NCBI GenBank assembly: GCA_030562195.1
Contig: CM060200.1
Coordinates: forward strand, 4,960,001-5,024,000
Direction of reading: 5' to 3'
Length of the DNA: 64,000 bases
Origin: Nipponacmea schrenckii
Lineage: Eukaryota; Mollusca; Gastropoda; Lottiidae
Position 1 is the first letter of the stretch, and each line of letters starts with the position of its first letter. The notes beneath the pieces are model-generated. The model searched no databases. It had not been told where the DNA came from and worked only from the letters and a program-made list of their open reading frames with translations. The translations under genes were made by a program, and so were the position numbers. Positions 1 through 12,600 of the stretch are shown piece by piece.

Positions 1-37
1 TATTATTAATATTAAATAATAAATTTATATCTTTCAG

Positions 38-112
38 GAACAGTTTCAGTTTTGTTTTGAAGCAATTGGAGAGTATTTAGATAACTTTTCGAATTATGCC
101 AATTCATGCTAA
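38..112 (+). CDS. 3'-terminal exon of a receptor tyrosine phosphatase (D2 end)
   Basis: After a pyrimidine-rich acceptor (ctttcag, ending at 37) the reading [17 protein letters not shown]... runs to a TAA at 110-112. It is 25 codons including the stop. The matching exons at 25927-25853 (-) and 40022-40096 (+) follow exons ending ...RISRP(E/G)IINSF, so this is the C-terminal helix of the second phosphatase-like domain plus a tail ending YANSC. The rest of this gene lies left of the window. It shows that a gene in + orientation ends just upstream of the 5' half that begins at 6625. The call rests on near-identity with the two complete cytoplasmic copies. Confidence 0.85.
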   Translation, partial: EQFQFCFEAIGEYLDNFSNYANSC

Positions 113-1130
113 AACAGTAACAGGACATCGAAGTAAAGACGCGAGGTTCTCAACTGGTTGTTAAGAGAAAACGCAATTAAACTTATACAGTCTGTTAAAT
201 TAATAATCCTAATGTCGAGTTGCCAGCCTTAGTAGTTGGACCCGTTGTAATTCAAACATAAACATGAAGTTAAGAGTAAAACCTCACTTTTGCTGTTTCC
301 AAACTTTTTGCAAATTGGATGGTGCAAAATCGTTCAAAATATCGATTACATTACTTTGTGATACGTCAATTAAAAGGGAAATACCATTCAACAAAGTTGC
401 CTACATCGTAGTTTCTTTCCTTCTTACCAGTTTATTAATAAATAGATATTGAAATTCTCCAAGGCACAAATTTGTAGAAATCTAGATGATGTTTATATTA
501 AAAGTGACGCTTTGCTTTCCATATACTTTTTTTTTTAATCTTTGATACACGTTAATACAATATTATATTGAATATATCCAAAAACTTACTTTTAACTGAT
601 TTATTTAACTAATTTATTGTGTTTGGGGTTTCACTTGAAAATTAATTGTAATTATAATAACGTTTCCCTGATAAAAAAAAATACTTAGCCATATTCTTGG
701 AAATTCATTTTAATAGAGGGTACAATTTTGCCCAAATTTAGCAAATTTGGTTGCATCGTTTCGGGGGAAATTGTGATATTATAAGTTATCTTACAATCTA
801 CAATAATCTGTCAACTCCTTCTAAGATAATAAGAACTAGATATTTGCATTCACTTAAAAGAGAAATGATTAATCTATTTTGGGATGTAAAAATATAAAAG
901 TATAGTAATATATATTATGTTTTGAACTGTAAACAAGTTAAGATTATTTAATATTCTAATAATAAGTTTATATTCGTGTATTGTTATAATAAACTATATG
1001 ATATATCATTTCAAATATAGAATAAAAAAGAAATATTTAAATAAAGATTTCAATTGCTATTTTTCACAGTATTCTAGCATCCCTTTGTTTGATGTGAAAG
1101 CGAACTGCAAGAATATAAACGAGAGCAATT
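113..1130 (+). other. 3' flank / probable 3'UTR, no gene
   Basis: AT-rich sequence without a convincing ORF. The same sequence follows the last exon of the copies at 25852 (-) and 40097 (+), so it was duplicated with the gene. A conserved AATAAA at 437-442 is a candidate polyadenylation signal and recurs in the other two copies. The short ORF at 264-452 is not conserved: indels break it in the copy downstream of 40097. Confidence 0.5.
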
Positions 1131-1349
1131 GACGGTAAGGAAGCAATTACTGTGGTTAATCAGCTAAATCCAGTGATTGATCATGTTCCCCAAAGCATTG
1201 ACACAAGGTCGACCTGGACAACCCTTTCACCCTTTCGACACCCCCTTCAACTACAGCTGTTCATGCTATTTTATATGCTATTGATGTCATTCTCCTTCTA
1301 CCCAAAGAAACGAGTCGGTACTGAGCAAAACCCATTAAATATTCATGGA

Positions 1350-2060
1350 TAGGCGCCACAGATTTACTTTTAGAGATTTGTCTCAGCCGCAACGATTTCA
1401 GATTTATCTACAAACTCCAGGTATAACCATGGGCAAACGATTCGCCCCTTCGTACGATAACCTTTTTATGGTAAATTCGGAACGTGAGGTATTACCCCTT
1501 TGCCATTTTGACCCATTTTTTTTACATACGCTTTTTAGGTGACATTGGGTTTGCAAACTTAAACTACCAGCATCCGTGCATGAAAGCTAATTCAACTCAG
1601 TTTAAAAACATATCCTTTCTCGATCCATGTTTTCAAGGAGTTTCCCAAATGGCAGAAACCATAAACTAGATATTAAGGTGTTTTTTAAAGAAATACACTC
1701 TCATCTATTTTACTAAGCTCCTTTACCCAATCAACCTTTTCGGTAATTTGAAATATAAACCTTAAATAATTTTGTCATAGCAAACGAATTAACTTTACAA
1801 GATTTGTCTATACTTTCGGCCATTGGGCGAGTTATTCTATTTCTCATTTCCTCTTATGGTAAATTCGCAACGTCTAGACCCTTTATCCCAATTTTTTGAC
1901 AAAAATTTGTTCTATCTATCCCGTAATCTGGGTGAATAATCCTCCGGTTTCCAAATTTCTTTTGTTTGCACAGGACTAACGTAAAACGTTTCAAAAAGGG
2001 GCAAGAATTCTCAATCCGGGTCTCAAGCATTTTTGCAAGTTATATACAGAAAATATGCGA
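1350..2060 (+). mobile_element. Penelope-like reverse transcriptase relic, copy 1
   Basis: Fragmented reading frames give MGKRFAPSYDNLFM from 1429, preceded by an F-x-F...Y-L-Q segment. They are followed, with frameshifts, by a degenerate YLDD region (HTLFR/GDI) and by a stretch resembling the HP-x-IK...FLDT...VYFK motifs of Penelope-like RTs. Stops and indels make it non-functional. Homologous relics lie at about 24620-24000 (-) and 41490-42150 (+) at the same spacer position, so insertion preceded duplication of the array. Assignment to Penelope-like elements is by remembered motif pattern; another non-LTR class is possible. Confidence 0.55.
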
Positions 2061-2349
2061 ATTAATCATTTAAAGAAAACTACCCTTATAATATTTTTTA
2101 AAATGAGTATATTTTAAAATTCCTTTTTTTGACTTTAAATTACCCTTTAAATTTTTCCACATTCTATACATACTTTAAAAATGTGAAATATAAAAGTTTA
2201 AAAATTTTTCCCCGATGTTTATAAGGTTTTTTCATTTTCTGATGAAAGAGAATGACTATCCAATTTTGACCCTTTATCCCATTTTACAATTGTTGTATGT
2301 AGGGGGTAATGAGGGGTAGATTGAACTGAAAAAGCATCCATTTCCAAAA

Positions 2350-2530
2350 AATTGACGTTTGGATTCGAGGTATGTAAATGGTTTAAAACCCCCGCACCCG
2401 CTGAGGTGCGGAAAATCCCAAGTTTTTGGTGCATAGTTTTTCTGACTCTCCCCCAGCCATATCTGTCCAAATACCTATCAGAGACTAGAGAAATAGAGTT
2501 AACAAGTTTCGGATTACAAATAGTTATGTT
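2350..2530. repeat. Dispersed repeat block with GCACCC-GAGGTGCGG core
   Basis: A block containing accccgcacccgctgaggtgcgg-type sequence followed by an AT-rich part and tctgactctcccc. A second, diverged copy lies in the same orientation at about 3790-3930. Further copies are at about 23470-23590 (-) and 43295-43450 (+). The GCACC...GGTGC core can form a short hairpin. No coding potential is apparent; the overlapping ORFs on both strands reflect copy conservation only. Confidence 0.5.
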
Positions 2531-2635
2531 CGAGTGGTATCAGCAAGCTTCCCGGGGGAGGTCAACATCACCAGGTACAAGTAAACTGCCCCATTCTTCA
2601 GCAGAAGAATTAAGATATGCCCCAGTTAATATACA

Positions 2636-4710
2636 TATGACACGATTCGCCTATTGTTAGCTGCTTGTTGAATTGTTGGTGTCTATTAGCGCTAGTACAG
2701 GTAAATTTTAGTTGCTACCAACAGCTAACAAACAAAGGCTAACATTATAATAAACTCATGCGCGCTGCAGACAACAGAGGCTAACAATTATACTGCTGCA
2801 AACAACTAACAAAGGTCAACACTTTTTATCTACAGGAGCTACTACCAGACCTATTTTTAGCCCAAATATAGCTTCAGATCTACCTCCAGCCCTGATATAA
2901 CTATTGGACCTACGTCTAGTCATGATATAATTACTACCAGGCCACTATAACAACAGACTTTACCAGACCTAACTGTAGCCCCTATATAGATAGGTACTAC
3001 ATGCTGGCATCACATATTTTTCATTGGTGAGGTTCAACGAGAAGTTCACGGACATGTACTGTGGTCCGATTGAGGGAATATAATCAGCGGTGACATGGCA
3101 GAGGAGAAATTGATGGGAAAAGTAGGTTTGAAGTTGGCAAAAATCTAGTGAAATGGGTGGGGGGCATAAAAGATGATGGGTAAGGAGAAAGACGTGAAGA
3201 CCATGGGAGGGTGTGACAGGAGATAGTGTGGAGTACACGGTAAGGAAGACAGAGTGAATATGCTGGGGAGGGCATAGGGTGGAGTGGATGGGAGAGATTG
3301 ATTAGTATTACAGCCATAGTGTGTGGGGGTGGTTGTAAAGGGTGTGGTGGCACAGGAGATAGTGGATTAGAGAAGGTACAAGGTGTAAGAAAAAGGGGAT
3401 AGCAGATAGTTGACTGAATGATAGGAGGAAGGCATTAGAGAGTGAGATTAGATCGAATAAAGGAGTGAAGAGGATAGTTAGGGGCTTAAAGAATGTTGGG
3501 GGGGGGGGTCGGAGTGGAATAGGGGCTTTCTCTTAAATTGAGAGGTACTCATTGTACCTCCGTGCAATGCTTCGAATTACAGTACTCCGAAGACTTATAA
3601 TGGACTTGTTACATATTTAATACATGAGCAGAGGAAGTAATTTTTATTGGGTTTTGAACAAAAATCATAAGGAGTCTCAATGGTCTAATAAAAATAAGAA
3701 ATAAAACTGTAGAGAATTACTTCCCTTTATATAAAACGTATATACAAAGTTATCAATTATATTATATTATACCAGCTATACTATATATACTAAAACCTAA
3801 AACCCCCACACCCGCGGAGGTGCGGAAAATCCCAAGTTTTAGGTGCCTAGTTTTTCTGACTCTCCCCAGCCATCTCTGTCCAAATAGCTATCAGAGGCTG
3901 GGAATAGAGTCAGCAAGTTTCGGACTATGGCTGGAGTAGACCTGGTAGAAGCTATACTAGGTCTGGTAGTAGCTATACTAAAAATGAAATGGAGTTTTAC
4001 GTCCTACTCTTCTGCACCTTATGGGCTAATGAAGACGGGCAACGCCATGCAGTGTGCAATGAGGGAAATTTTGCCAGGACAACGGCATTAGCCTACTCTT
4101 TTTGCGATTTCCAACTGTCGAGGGATCTTTAACGTGCACAGCCTGTAGCACACGGGGCCTCGGTTTATTGTCCCATCCGAACGACTAGACGCTTTTTCAA
4201 TGTCAGTCCCTCCGACCTACATCACTGACAAGGGGAAACCGGGCTGAAAAATCCGAAAGTTCATCTCGACCTTTGCCGGGATTGAACCCTGGACCTTCAG
4301 GTTAGCGAGCAAGCGTCTAACCCATTGAGCCACCGCGGCTCCCTGTAGCTATACTAGGTCTGGTAGTAACTATATCCGGGCTAGAGGTAGATCTGATGGT
4401 AGCTATATTAGATAAAAAAAGGTCTGGTAGTAGCAATAGAAGGGCTAGAAGTGGATCCTTAATTCTGGAAGGTATTTTTATTTATTTATTTTTTGGAAGG
4501 TTTGTGGGTCTATAAAAAGTGTTAACCTTTGTTAGTTGTTTGCAGCAGTATAATTGTTAGCCCCTGTTGTCTGCAGCGTGCATGAGATTATTATAATGTT
4601 AGCCTTTGTTAGCTGTTGGTAGCAACTAACATTTACCTCTGAAGGCGGAAAGACACTAACAATTCCGTGCTAGGAGCAGCGAACAATAGGCGAATCGGGT
4701 TCTCCAGTTC
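2636..4710. repeat. Inverted-repeat-bounded composite spacer segment
   Basis: About 190 bp at 2636-2830 (gattcgcctattgttagctg... to ...aactaacaaaggtcaacac) recurs in reverse complement at about 4520-4700. The interior holds relics of the GGTAGTAGCTATA minisatellite, a purine-rich tract with an 11-G run near 3498-3508, a second copy of the hairpin-core repeat and a SINE. No transposase is visible. It may be a fold-back element or a local inverted duplication; contigs 2 and 3 carry partial equivalents. Confidence 0.45.
3981..4344 (-). mobile_element. tRNA-derived SINE
   Basis: On the - strand the element opens with a tRNA-like head: A-box region GGTGGCTCAATGGGTTAG and B box GGGTTCAATCC. A central region follows containing ACCGAGGCCCCGTGTGC and GCACGTTAAAGATCCC, which resembles deeply conserved invertebrate SINE core domains (from memory). 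It ends in an AT-rich tail. The 12-mer GTAGCTATACTA flanks both sides (3969-3980 and 4345-4356). This looks like a target-site duplication, but the host is a minisatellite containing the same word, so the duplication is uncertain. Confidence 0.7.
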
Positions 4711-6480
4711 TCCAATTGAAGCTGGTCCTTATGAATGTCCTGACATTACTTTATCTACACACACCTACGAAACATTGAAATTGATTGTTCTTTTGCTGAT
4801 AGCTTGACAATTTGACTAACTAACTTCAATAGAATATGAAACACAACTACAATTTTACTATAACACTATGCCAATATAATTAATTATAACATCCGAAACA
4901 GCACAATGAGTTAAATTAACGTTTTGTTTTATATAAATAAACACACATATGACATTTGTGAACGATATATAAAATGGGCAACAACTCGTGATAAATATAG
5001 ATCGTTTTAAAGCTGTTTATAAGACATATAGAAATAGACATAGGCAAAGAAGCACAAAATATATGGATATACTTATTCAATATACAATATAACAATTTAT
5101 AAACTCAACGTTTCACATGCTCATACAGTATGAGCAGGAAAATATGGTAAGTAGCAACCAGGTGGAACCAAATTGTCCCTAGGGTTACACATTCATTGGT
5201 ATGGATTTGGTGGTTTGGCTTTAGAGTCTTTAATTTAAAACTTGTTTTCTGTGAATGATGATTGTTCCCCTCCTAGTTGTATCATTATTTATTGTGGGGA
5301 AAATGATCTTGGCAACATACCCTTGCGTTAAATTTTAATTAACTGCTTCATTCTAGATTCCCTTCTTCAATGTTGTGTTGTGTAACAAATTTTGCCAAGG
5401 TTGAATTGTCGCTACTCTGAGAATTGATGGGCAAGGGATCGATCAAGAAAAATAATTAATAGCCATGCTAGTACAGCATTTTTTAGAGCTGATGGGAAAT
5501 ATATCACATAACGAGATTTTAATGCCATAGATCCCCAGCTGTTCCTGTCTGATGAGGTGCACTTGTCACCTGCAGGAAACTTTATTCGTAAACCACACTG
5601 CAAGGTGCATTGAAGACAGGCTTTTGCTTAAAACTTAATTTACTTTTATTTTATTTCCCGAAAGTATTGTTTTTCACCACTAAGGGTTATTTTATTAATT
5701 TTACTTTTGTACTCTCTAAGGTATTTTTTGTATGATGTTTTATTTTTTTTTATTTAGGAAGCTATTTTTGTGATTTAATATGTTCATTTAAGTGTACTTA
5801 ATTTAACTTATCCTTTGTTTGTATGACATTATATTACCGTTATTAGCACCAGAAGAGTGTCAAATAGTCATTTATGTTTTCTAAATAATGATTTTGTATT
5901 ATTTGATATCAATTTGAGAGCGGTGCTTTTTGTGCACCAATATGTCCTTGAACTATCTTTTATATATGCAGGTTGCGCTTTTGTGCGCCAATAGGTTTTG
6001 TAATCGAGGGCAGTGCTTTTGTGCGCCAATATGGCCTTTTGTATTATATGTACCAATGTTAATGTTCAATTATTTTGTTTAGTTTTTAATTTGGATATTA
6101 GGCGGGTTTTGCTCATGGCTAGTTGTGCGCTCCTTTTCAAGAAGTGATACATGGCATTCACGCGCACAATTTGGACCAGTTTTTTTTCAAATTTTGATCG
6201 TGTTATCACTGGTCTCTGCTTGTCAGCCATGTCAAGATTCTGCAAACCAAAATCAAAAATTTTTTATAAATTAATGAAAATAAATGATGATGATGTGCTG
6301 TTTATCTCAAAATAATAAGTGCTAATGTTAAGAAACACAATGGTTGATAAAGTTTGCTAGTATCCATATTTTAAGAATGGAAAAATTGAAAAAAAACCCA
6401 AAATAATTTCTTTAATTACACATACTCTAAAACCTGTTTCTCATCTCATCCATACATCGATATTTACTCTTATGTCCAAA
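4711..6480. other. Intergenic spacer, no gene recognised
   Basis: AT-rich spacer matching 20240-21690 (-) and 45150-46410 (+). At 5905-6045 there is an imperfect tandem repeat whose units contain gtgctttttgtgcaccaatatg or gtgcgccaatatg. The - strand ORF at 5412-5603 is partly matched in contigs 2 and 3 but interrupted there. It has no recognised domain and is not called as a gene. Confidence 0.4.
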
Positions 6481-6493
6481 TTAAATTTTGGCG

Positions 6494-6521
6494 TATATAA
6501 CTCATATGTAACCATATTTGG
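6494..6521 (+). promoter_or_regulatory. Candidate core promoter: TATATAA plus CArG-like box
   Basis: TATATAA at 6494-6500 is followed by CCATATTTGG at 6512-6521, a perfect CC(A/T)6GG match to the SRF/CArG consensus. The start codon is about 105 bp further on. Both motifs are conserved at the same spacing class in the copies at 20202-20229 (-) and 46419-46452 (+), but not upstream of the divergent copy at 62073 (-). Transcription starts are not shown by sequence, so this is a conservation-based candidate. Confidence 0.4.
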
Positions 6522-6624
6522 ATATTGGTGTTAATTTTACTTCCTCGTCCAGACCAGGAACATTCAATGTTAGATTTAAATAATAATTTAATTCAAGTCA
6601 AATCAGTATGCAGATTGTTAAATC

Positions 6625-9600
6625 ATGGATAGAAGCATAAATATATTCATTCTTTTGTATCTGATTATCATCAACGTTTTGAATCCTGTTAGAGGTAAGA
6701 AAATATTTCCTTTCTATAGAATTTATTTCAATTGTTCAAAATATCATGAGCACGTATTCTAGTATCTCAGGAAAAAAGATTGGTCTTAAAACTGCTGCAA
6801 AGTTCAGAGAATGGAAGAATGTTTTCATTGCATTGAATTTTTACCCGAATGCCTCCCGCTACTTTATCGGGTTTCAAAAAATGTGCACCATACTTTTATA
6901 AAATATGACCACAATCATTATATCTTAGCGCGGAAGGGTAATTCATATCGATATTTAAGGTCAGGGAACATTTATTACAAAATTAATGCTGCTATGTTAA
7001 TGCAGCACGATCTGTGTGTCTTGACAGCATTCCTCAGGGATTCATTTTATGACGTATTATATGTAATATTTTTACCAATGATCTCCTACTTCATTTGAAA
7101 TGTCACCATGACACTTTATATAAACATCAAATAAATCATGATACAACAAAATAGTAAAATGATTTACGATTAATTCAATTATAATTAATAAATACAAATC
7201 CAAAAGTATATTTATAACCACTGCAAGGGAGTGCTTTGGGGCAAGATGTTAGATAACCTGAGGATCCAGAGTTCAATCCTAACAAAGGTCTAGATGAACT
7301 TTCGGGTTTTCAACCCGGTTCCCCTTGTCAGTGATGCAGGTCTGAGGGACCTCTGAAAAAATATTCTACTGTCACTGTCCTTGCAAATTCCACTTACTGC
7401 ATCCTGCATGGCCCGTCTTCATTAGCCCATTTGGTGCAAAAGAGTAAGACGTAAAACTCCATTTATTTCATTTTATTTTATAACCATTACAGAACTTATA
7501 TTTCTATTAATAATTCCATAATTGAAAGGTCTAATGGGCTAAGCATAGGACGACGTAGTCATAAGGTTCCTTGAATAAAATGTTTAACAGGACAGGAGTC
7601 TTCTTACTTCTTACAACATCTTAGAGTGATACGGCATTACATCCCATTATAATATGGACTAGGAAGGTCATTTACATAATAGCAAAATGTAATTTCTTGT
7701 ATTATTAAACAACATAATTATATTTATAAGAAAACAACATATACTTAGAAGGCATTACATCTAATAATAATATTGACTGGAAATGTCTTTTACATAATAT
7801 CAAAAATATATTAAGTAATTAGCTTAATCAAACACAGTTGTTGTTTTGTAAAGATAATTTGATTGAACTATCTAAAACTGTATACTTCATCAAATTGTGC
7901 AGCTGTAACAGCTGAATATAGAATATTTAAATTAATATATTTATCTGACCAAATATTTGCCTTTGTTTATAAATTCACACCTAAATCTGAAAGCTTGGAG
8001 AGTGCGACAATGCAAATCACAACTTCAAATTCCTGAAAGCAGATTTATTACTGTAGCAGAGATAATCTCGATTTTAGTATCCCCAACTCCGTATTATCTC
8101 CACTATATATTGTTGTAGAAACTGAAGAAGATACAGCATCTACTATCTTGAATACCAAATTTCAGTCAAATAAGATGAAAACTGTAGTCGGACAACAAAG
8201 TGCAATAATTACCCATAAAACAATTAATACTAGCAATGCCCTCTGGTGGAATGTAAATCTTGCTTATTGTAGCAGACGACAGAGCAATACAATACATTTT
8301 GAAAAAGGAAGATAAATTGTGTAAAAATGAAAATGGAACTGCAGGAATTATATCAGATTTGTAACTAACACACTGAACAATAATTTAACAGACAAAAAAT
8401 TTACAAAGAATAATTTTAGTCTTCTGCCTTAAGTGGGGATCTACAAGATTTTACCACAAATATTTAACACCGAATTCTTGCACTAGGAATGCCAAGGCTC
8501 AAAATATCAGGAGCTATTCTCTGTTCCGATCTGTCAATTGCAATATTATTTTCCCCTATACATATATACTTGACTTCACATTGATTGAAATTGAAATCGA
8601 TAATGCATCACCTAATATACTAGTAAGTAGCCAGATGCCATATAAACTAAGACCTATAACCAATCATTGTGGCTTGAGTTCGTTAGACATGATAGGCGTA
8701 GTAATTTGAAACCCTAGAGCTACCCGATTTCAATTTTTAAAGGGAAAATTTCTTATTAGGGTACTCACTTTTATATTTCGATCCTATTCAAAAGGCGAAT
8801 CCTGTAGGAATGTATAGGCTACGTTTGGTTAAGGCACAATCTGAATACTGTCTAGATTGACATGATATTAGCCTGAGTTCCACGTGACTAGTCATTAGAG
8901 TACTGAATATGCATGAATAACATAGCTTTTACTGTTTGTTTGTTGTTTTTATTTGTCGTTTAAATCCAGTTATGAATGAACACATAACTTTTATTATATG
9001 AACATTATATATATATATTGAATATAGATTAAATAACAACTTATTCTCTTTGATAATGGATTAAAATTGTTTCATTTCACCAAGAATTGATGACAACCAT
9101 AGTTACTTATAGTGGTCTTTATATCTGTCTAACGAATTTCATTTTCATACTCCATTCACAATACTATCAATGAAAAGTAAATCCTAGTACACTTCCAATA
9201 AAAAAAACTAGAAGTTTGTATAAAAAAACTTAATTTTATATTACTTATTATATTATAATTGGTGTTGTTTTATCTTTATTGTTTGTATATAATTTTACGA
9301 ATTAAAAGATGGGGTGTTTAATATTGGGGAAATCATAAAATATTTGCTCATTTAAGGTGAACAAAAATGTTGCTGTAGGAAAAACAACCAACCAAAGCTC
9401 TGATTATATTTATTACAATTCGCCGTTAGCTGTAGATGGTAAGACTGACAGTAATTTTAATAAAAGAACTTGTTCTCATACCCTCAACGATGGTACCAAT
9501 TGGTGGTGTGTTGATTTACAGAGAGGTGTAGATTTTCAAAACATAAAAATATACAACAGAAATACACGTGAGTTTTTACATTCTTTACAGATCATTCATA

Positions 9601-12600
9601 ACATCTAGTTTATAGTTTTAAACCAATGGCCACGATTTGTAAACACAAAACATGTTATTTACACATTCAGCCCAAACAAAACAAAAAATAAGCGAGCCAT
9701 AATGAATATTTATAATTATAAAGTTGAGAATGTACAAAAAATGTTGTAATGGCAGCCTTTTCCAGTTGTTAAACCCTTCTACCTTTGTTATATATATTCT
9801 TTTTAATTGTGATAAGAAAATACTGGCTGATCTCAAGTTGAATAATGACTAAATTCCAACAGAGTCACTGGTTTATGTCTCAAACACAAGATAATATCAA
9901 TTGCTATCCATTTAAATTATGTAAATAAAGAAGTAACGCTTTATATCTTCTTGTATCTGTATTGGATAATCGAAACAATCTCTTATCATCTTTAAACCTA
10001 ACTTTGTGATTTATAGACCAAGAAAAGTTTTGATATAAGAGTAAGTTCTTATGGTAAATATATATATATATGGATGTATAGAGATTATAAGAATATCTTA
10101 TGTTTACATTTACAGAACAGCAAGCATTAAAAAGTTTTGATATAAGAGTAAGTTCTAATGGTAAATGTATATGTATATATTTACAGACCAAGAGAGATTA
10201 CAAAGTTTTGAGATAAGAGTAAGTTCTAATGGTAGATGTGATTATAATGGATATCAACAATCTAAACTTTGTTATAAAGATACTAGTACATTACAAGATA
10301 TCTACAATATAAATAGTTGTAATCAATCATCAGTACAGTTTAATGGTAGATATGTATATATTAGTGTAGAAAATCCCAATGGAGGAGACAAATATCTCAC
10401 ACTCTGTGAAGTAGAAATATTTGAGAGTAAGTTTTTTTTTATAAATCTATAGTAATATAACAAAAAACATTATTATGGATATACTACTTCTCTTTAATTT
10501 AAGCAACGTTATTCCTTTTCCATATCAATAGTGCTTGATAAAGTTCCCTGTAGGTAAATTGAAACGTTGCTTAAATTAATGAGAAGTAGTATATCTATAA
10601 TAGTGTTAGTTGTTATATGATGTTCTATATCTAATTTACTTCTAAATGTCATTCAAAGATTACATCTCTAGATTTATATTACTGAAAATATCAACGTTAT
10701 AAATATTAACAGATTTTACATCTGATAGACTCAGTTGTATATCTGAAATTGACAGACAGGTAATCTGAGGAAAATGAAACTAGCTCATGTAGATCAAGCT
10801 GCACATGATAGAAATTGCTAATGCGCCCACGTCTCATTGATGTCAGTAGTTCGTCAATTCACATTTCCTATTCAAACGATCTTTTAGTTACCCATAATCC
10901 CCGGTTTTTTTGTAAATGATTTGTCTTCTAAATATATATTGCTAGCTTATTAATATTCCCTTACACTAGGTTTGCAATAACAAAAATGATAACATGATTT
11001 TTTAGAGCATGAAGTTAGATCAACGGACAATGCTGTAGAATGTGAAAGTAATTGTAAAGATGGCTGTGATTCTAATGGTATCTGTAACAATTGTATTACT
11101 GGTTATTATGGTAATAAATGTAATACACCCTGCCATGTCAATTGTAATGATGGATGTCGACAAAGTGGCGGTTATTGTATTAATGGATGTAAACCAGGAT
11201 ACCGAGGTTATACTTGTAACATAATACAATGTGAAAGTAATTGTAAAGGTGGCTGTTATTCTAAGGGTATCTGTAACAATTGTTCTACTGGTTATTATGG
11301 TTATACATGTAATACACCCTGCCATGTCAATTGTAATGATGGATGTCGACAAAGTGGCGGTTATTGTATCAATGGATGTAAACCAGGATACCGAGGTAAT
11401 ACTTGTAACACACAATGTGAAATAAACTGTAATCAATGTCAACAAACTGATGGTTTATGTACAGAATGTAAACTAGAATATTGGGGTAATCAATGTCAAT
11501 ACTCCTGTAAAAACTGTAATAACGGATGTCAGATTAATGGTAACTGTATTGGTGGATGTAAAAAGGGTTACTGGGGTCTGAAATGTAATGACAACTGTAA
11601 TAAATGTTACCAGGGATGTCAACAGGATAACGGATATTGTAATAGTGGTGGATGTATTTCTGGTTATTATGGTGATAAATGTGATGAACAGTGTCCTACC
11701 AATTGTAATGGTGAGTGTACCCAGAATAATGGTGATTGTGAAGAATGTAAAGAAGGTTATTGGGATATCAAATGTAAGAAACAATGTCCTACAAATTGTA
11801 GACAATTTAAATGTGATAAGAACAATGGATATTGTAGTGAATGTAAGAATTATTACTGGGGAGATAAATGTGATGAACAGTGTCCTACCAATTGTAATGG
11901 TGAGTGTACCCAGAATAATGGTGATTGTGTAGAATGTACTGATGGTTATTGGGGTATAAATTGTCAGACACAATGTCCTACAAACTGTAGACATGTTAAA
12001 TGTGATAAGAACAATGGATATTGTAGTGAATGTAAGAATTATTACTGGGGAGATAAATGTGAAAAGCAATGTTCAGCTAACTGTAAAGATCATAGTTATA
12101 CTACTTGTTATAAAACTAATGGTAAATGTTACTCTGGTTGTAAAGATACCTGGTATGGTGATACCTGTAATAATAAATGTAGTTCTAAATGTACACAGAG
12201 TAAATGTTCTCTATCACAATCTGGATCAGTAACTTGTACAACTGGTTGTATAGATGGTTATAAAGGTAGTTACTGTCAGGATACCTGTCTAGATAACTGT
12301 ATTAGTTGTAATAGTACCCAATGTACAAGATGTAATACAGGATTGTATGGTAATCAATGTCAAACTAAGTGTAATGATAATTGTATCCATGGATGTGGTC
12401 AAGATACAGGAAGATGTACAAGTTGTAAAGATAGATATTATGGAAACAAATGTACCGAGAAATGTCCAATCAGTTGTCCTGGTAATTGTAAACAGGATTC
12501 TGGACATTGTGAATCATGTAAATCAGGATCATTTGGTAATTATTGTAATGAAACATGTAGTACAGGATGTTTACCGGGTAAAGATCAATTGACTTGTGAT

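Noticed and set aside
5412..5603. 63-residue - strand ORF with KFPAGDKCTSSDRNSWGS.
   Set aside because: Partly repeated in spacers 2 and 3 but interrupted there by stops; may be an old repeat fragment.
6811..7098. ORF conserved between contigs 1 and 3 (46711-46947).
   Set aside because: Lies inside intron 1, differs by indels, is not open in contig 2, and has no splice or domain support.
7216..7472. tRNA-like B box suggesting a true tRNA gene.
   Set aside because: No cloverleaf can be formed and the rest matches a SINE body; the same applies to 3981-4344.
11020..12507. Long ORFs in alternative frames over the EGF exon (MKVIVKMAV..., MLTLITVYFT...).
   Set aside because: TGT/AAT-rich repeats leave other frames open; only the frame with regular cysteines continues from the FTP exons with correct phase.
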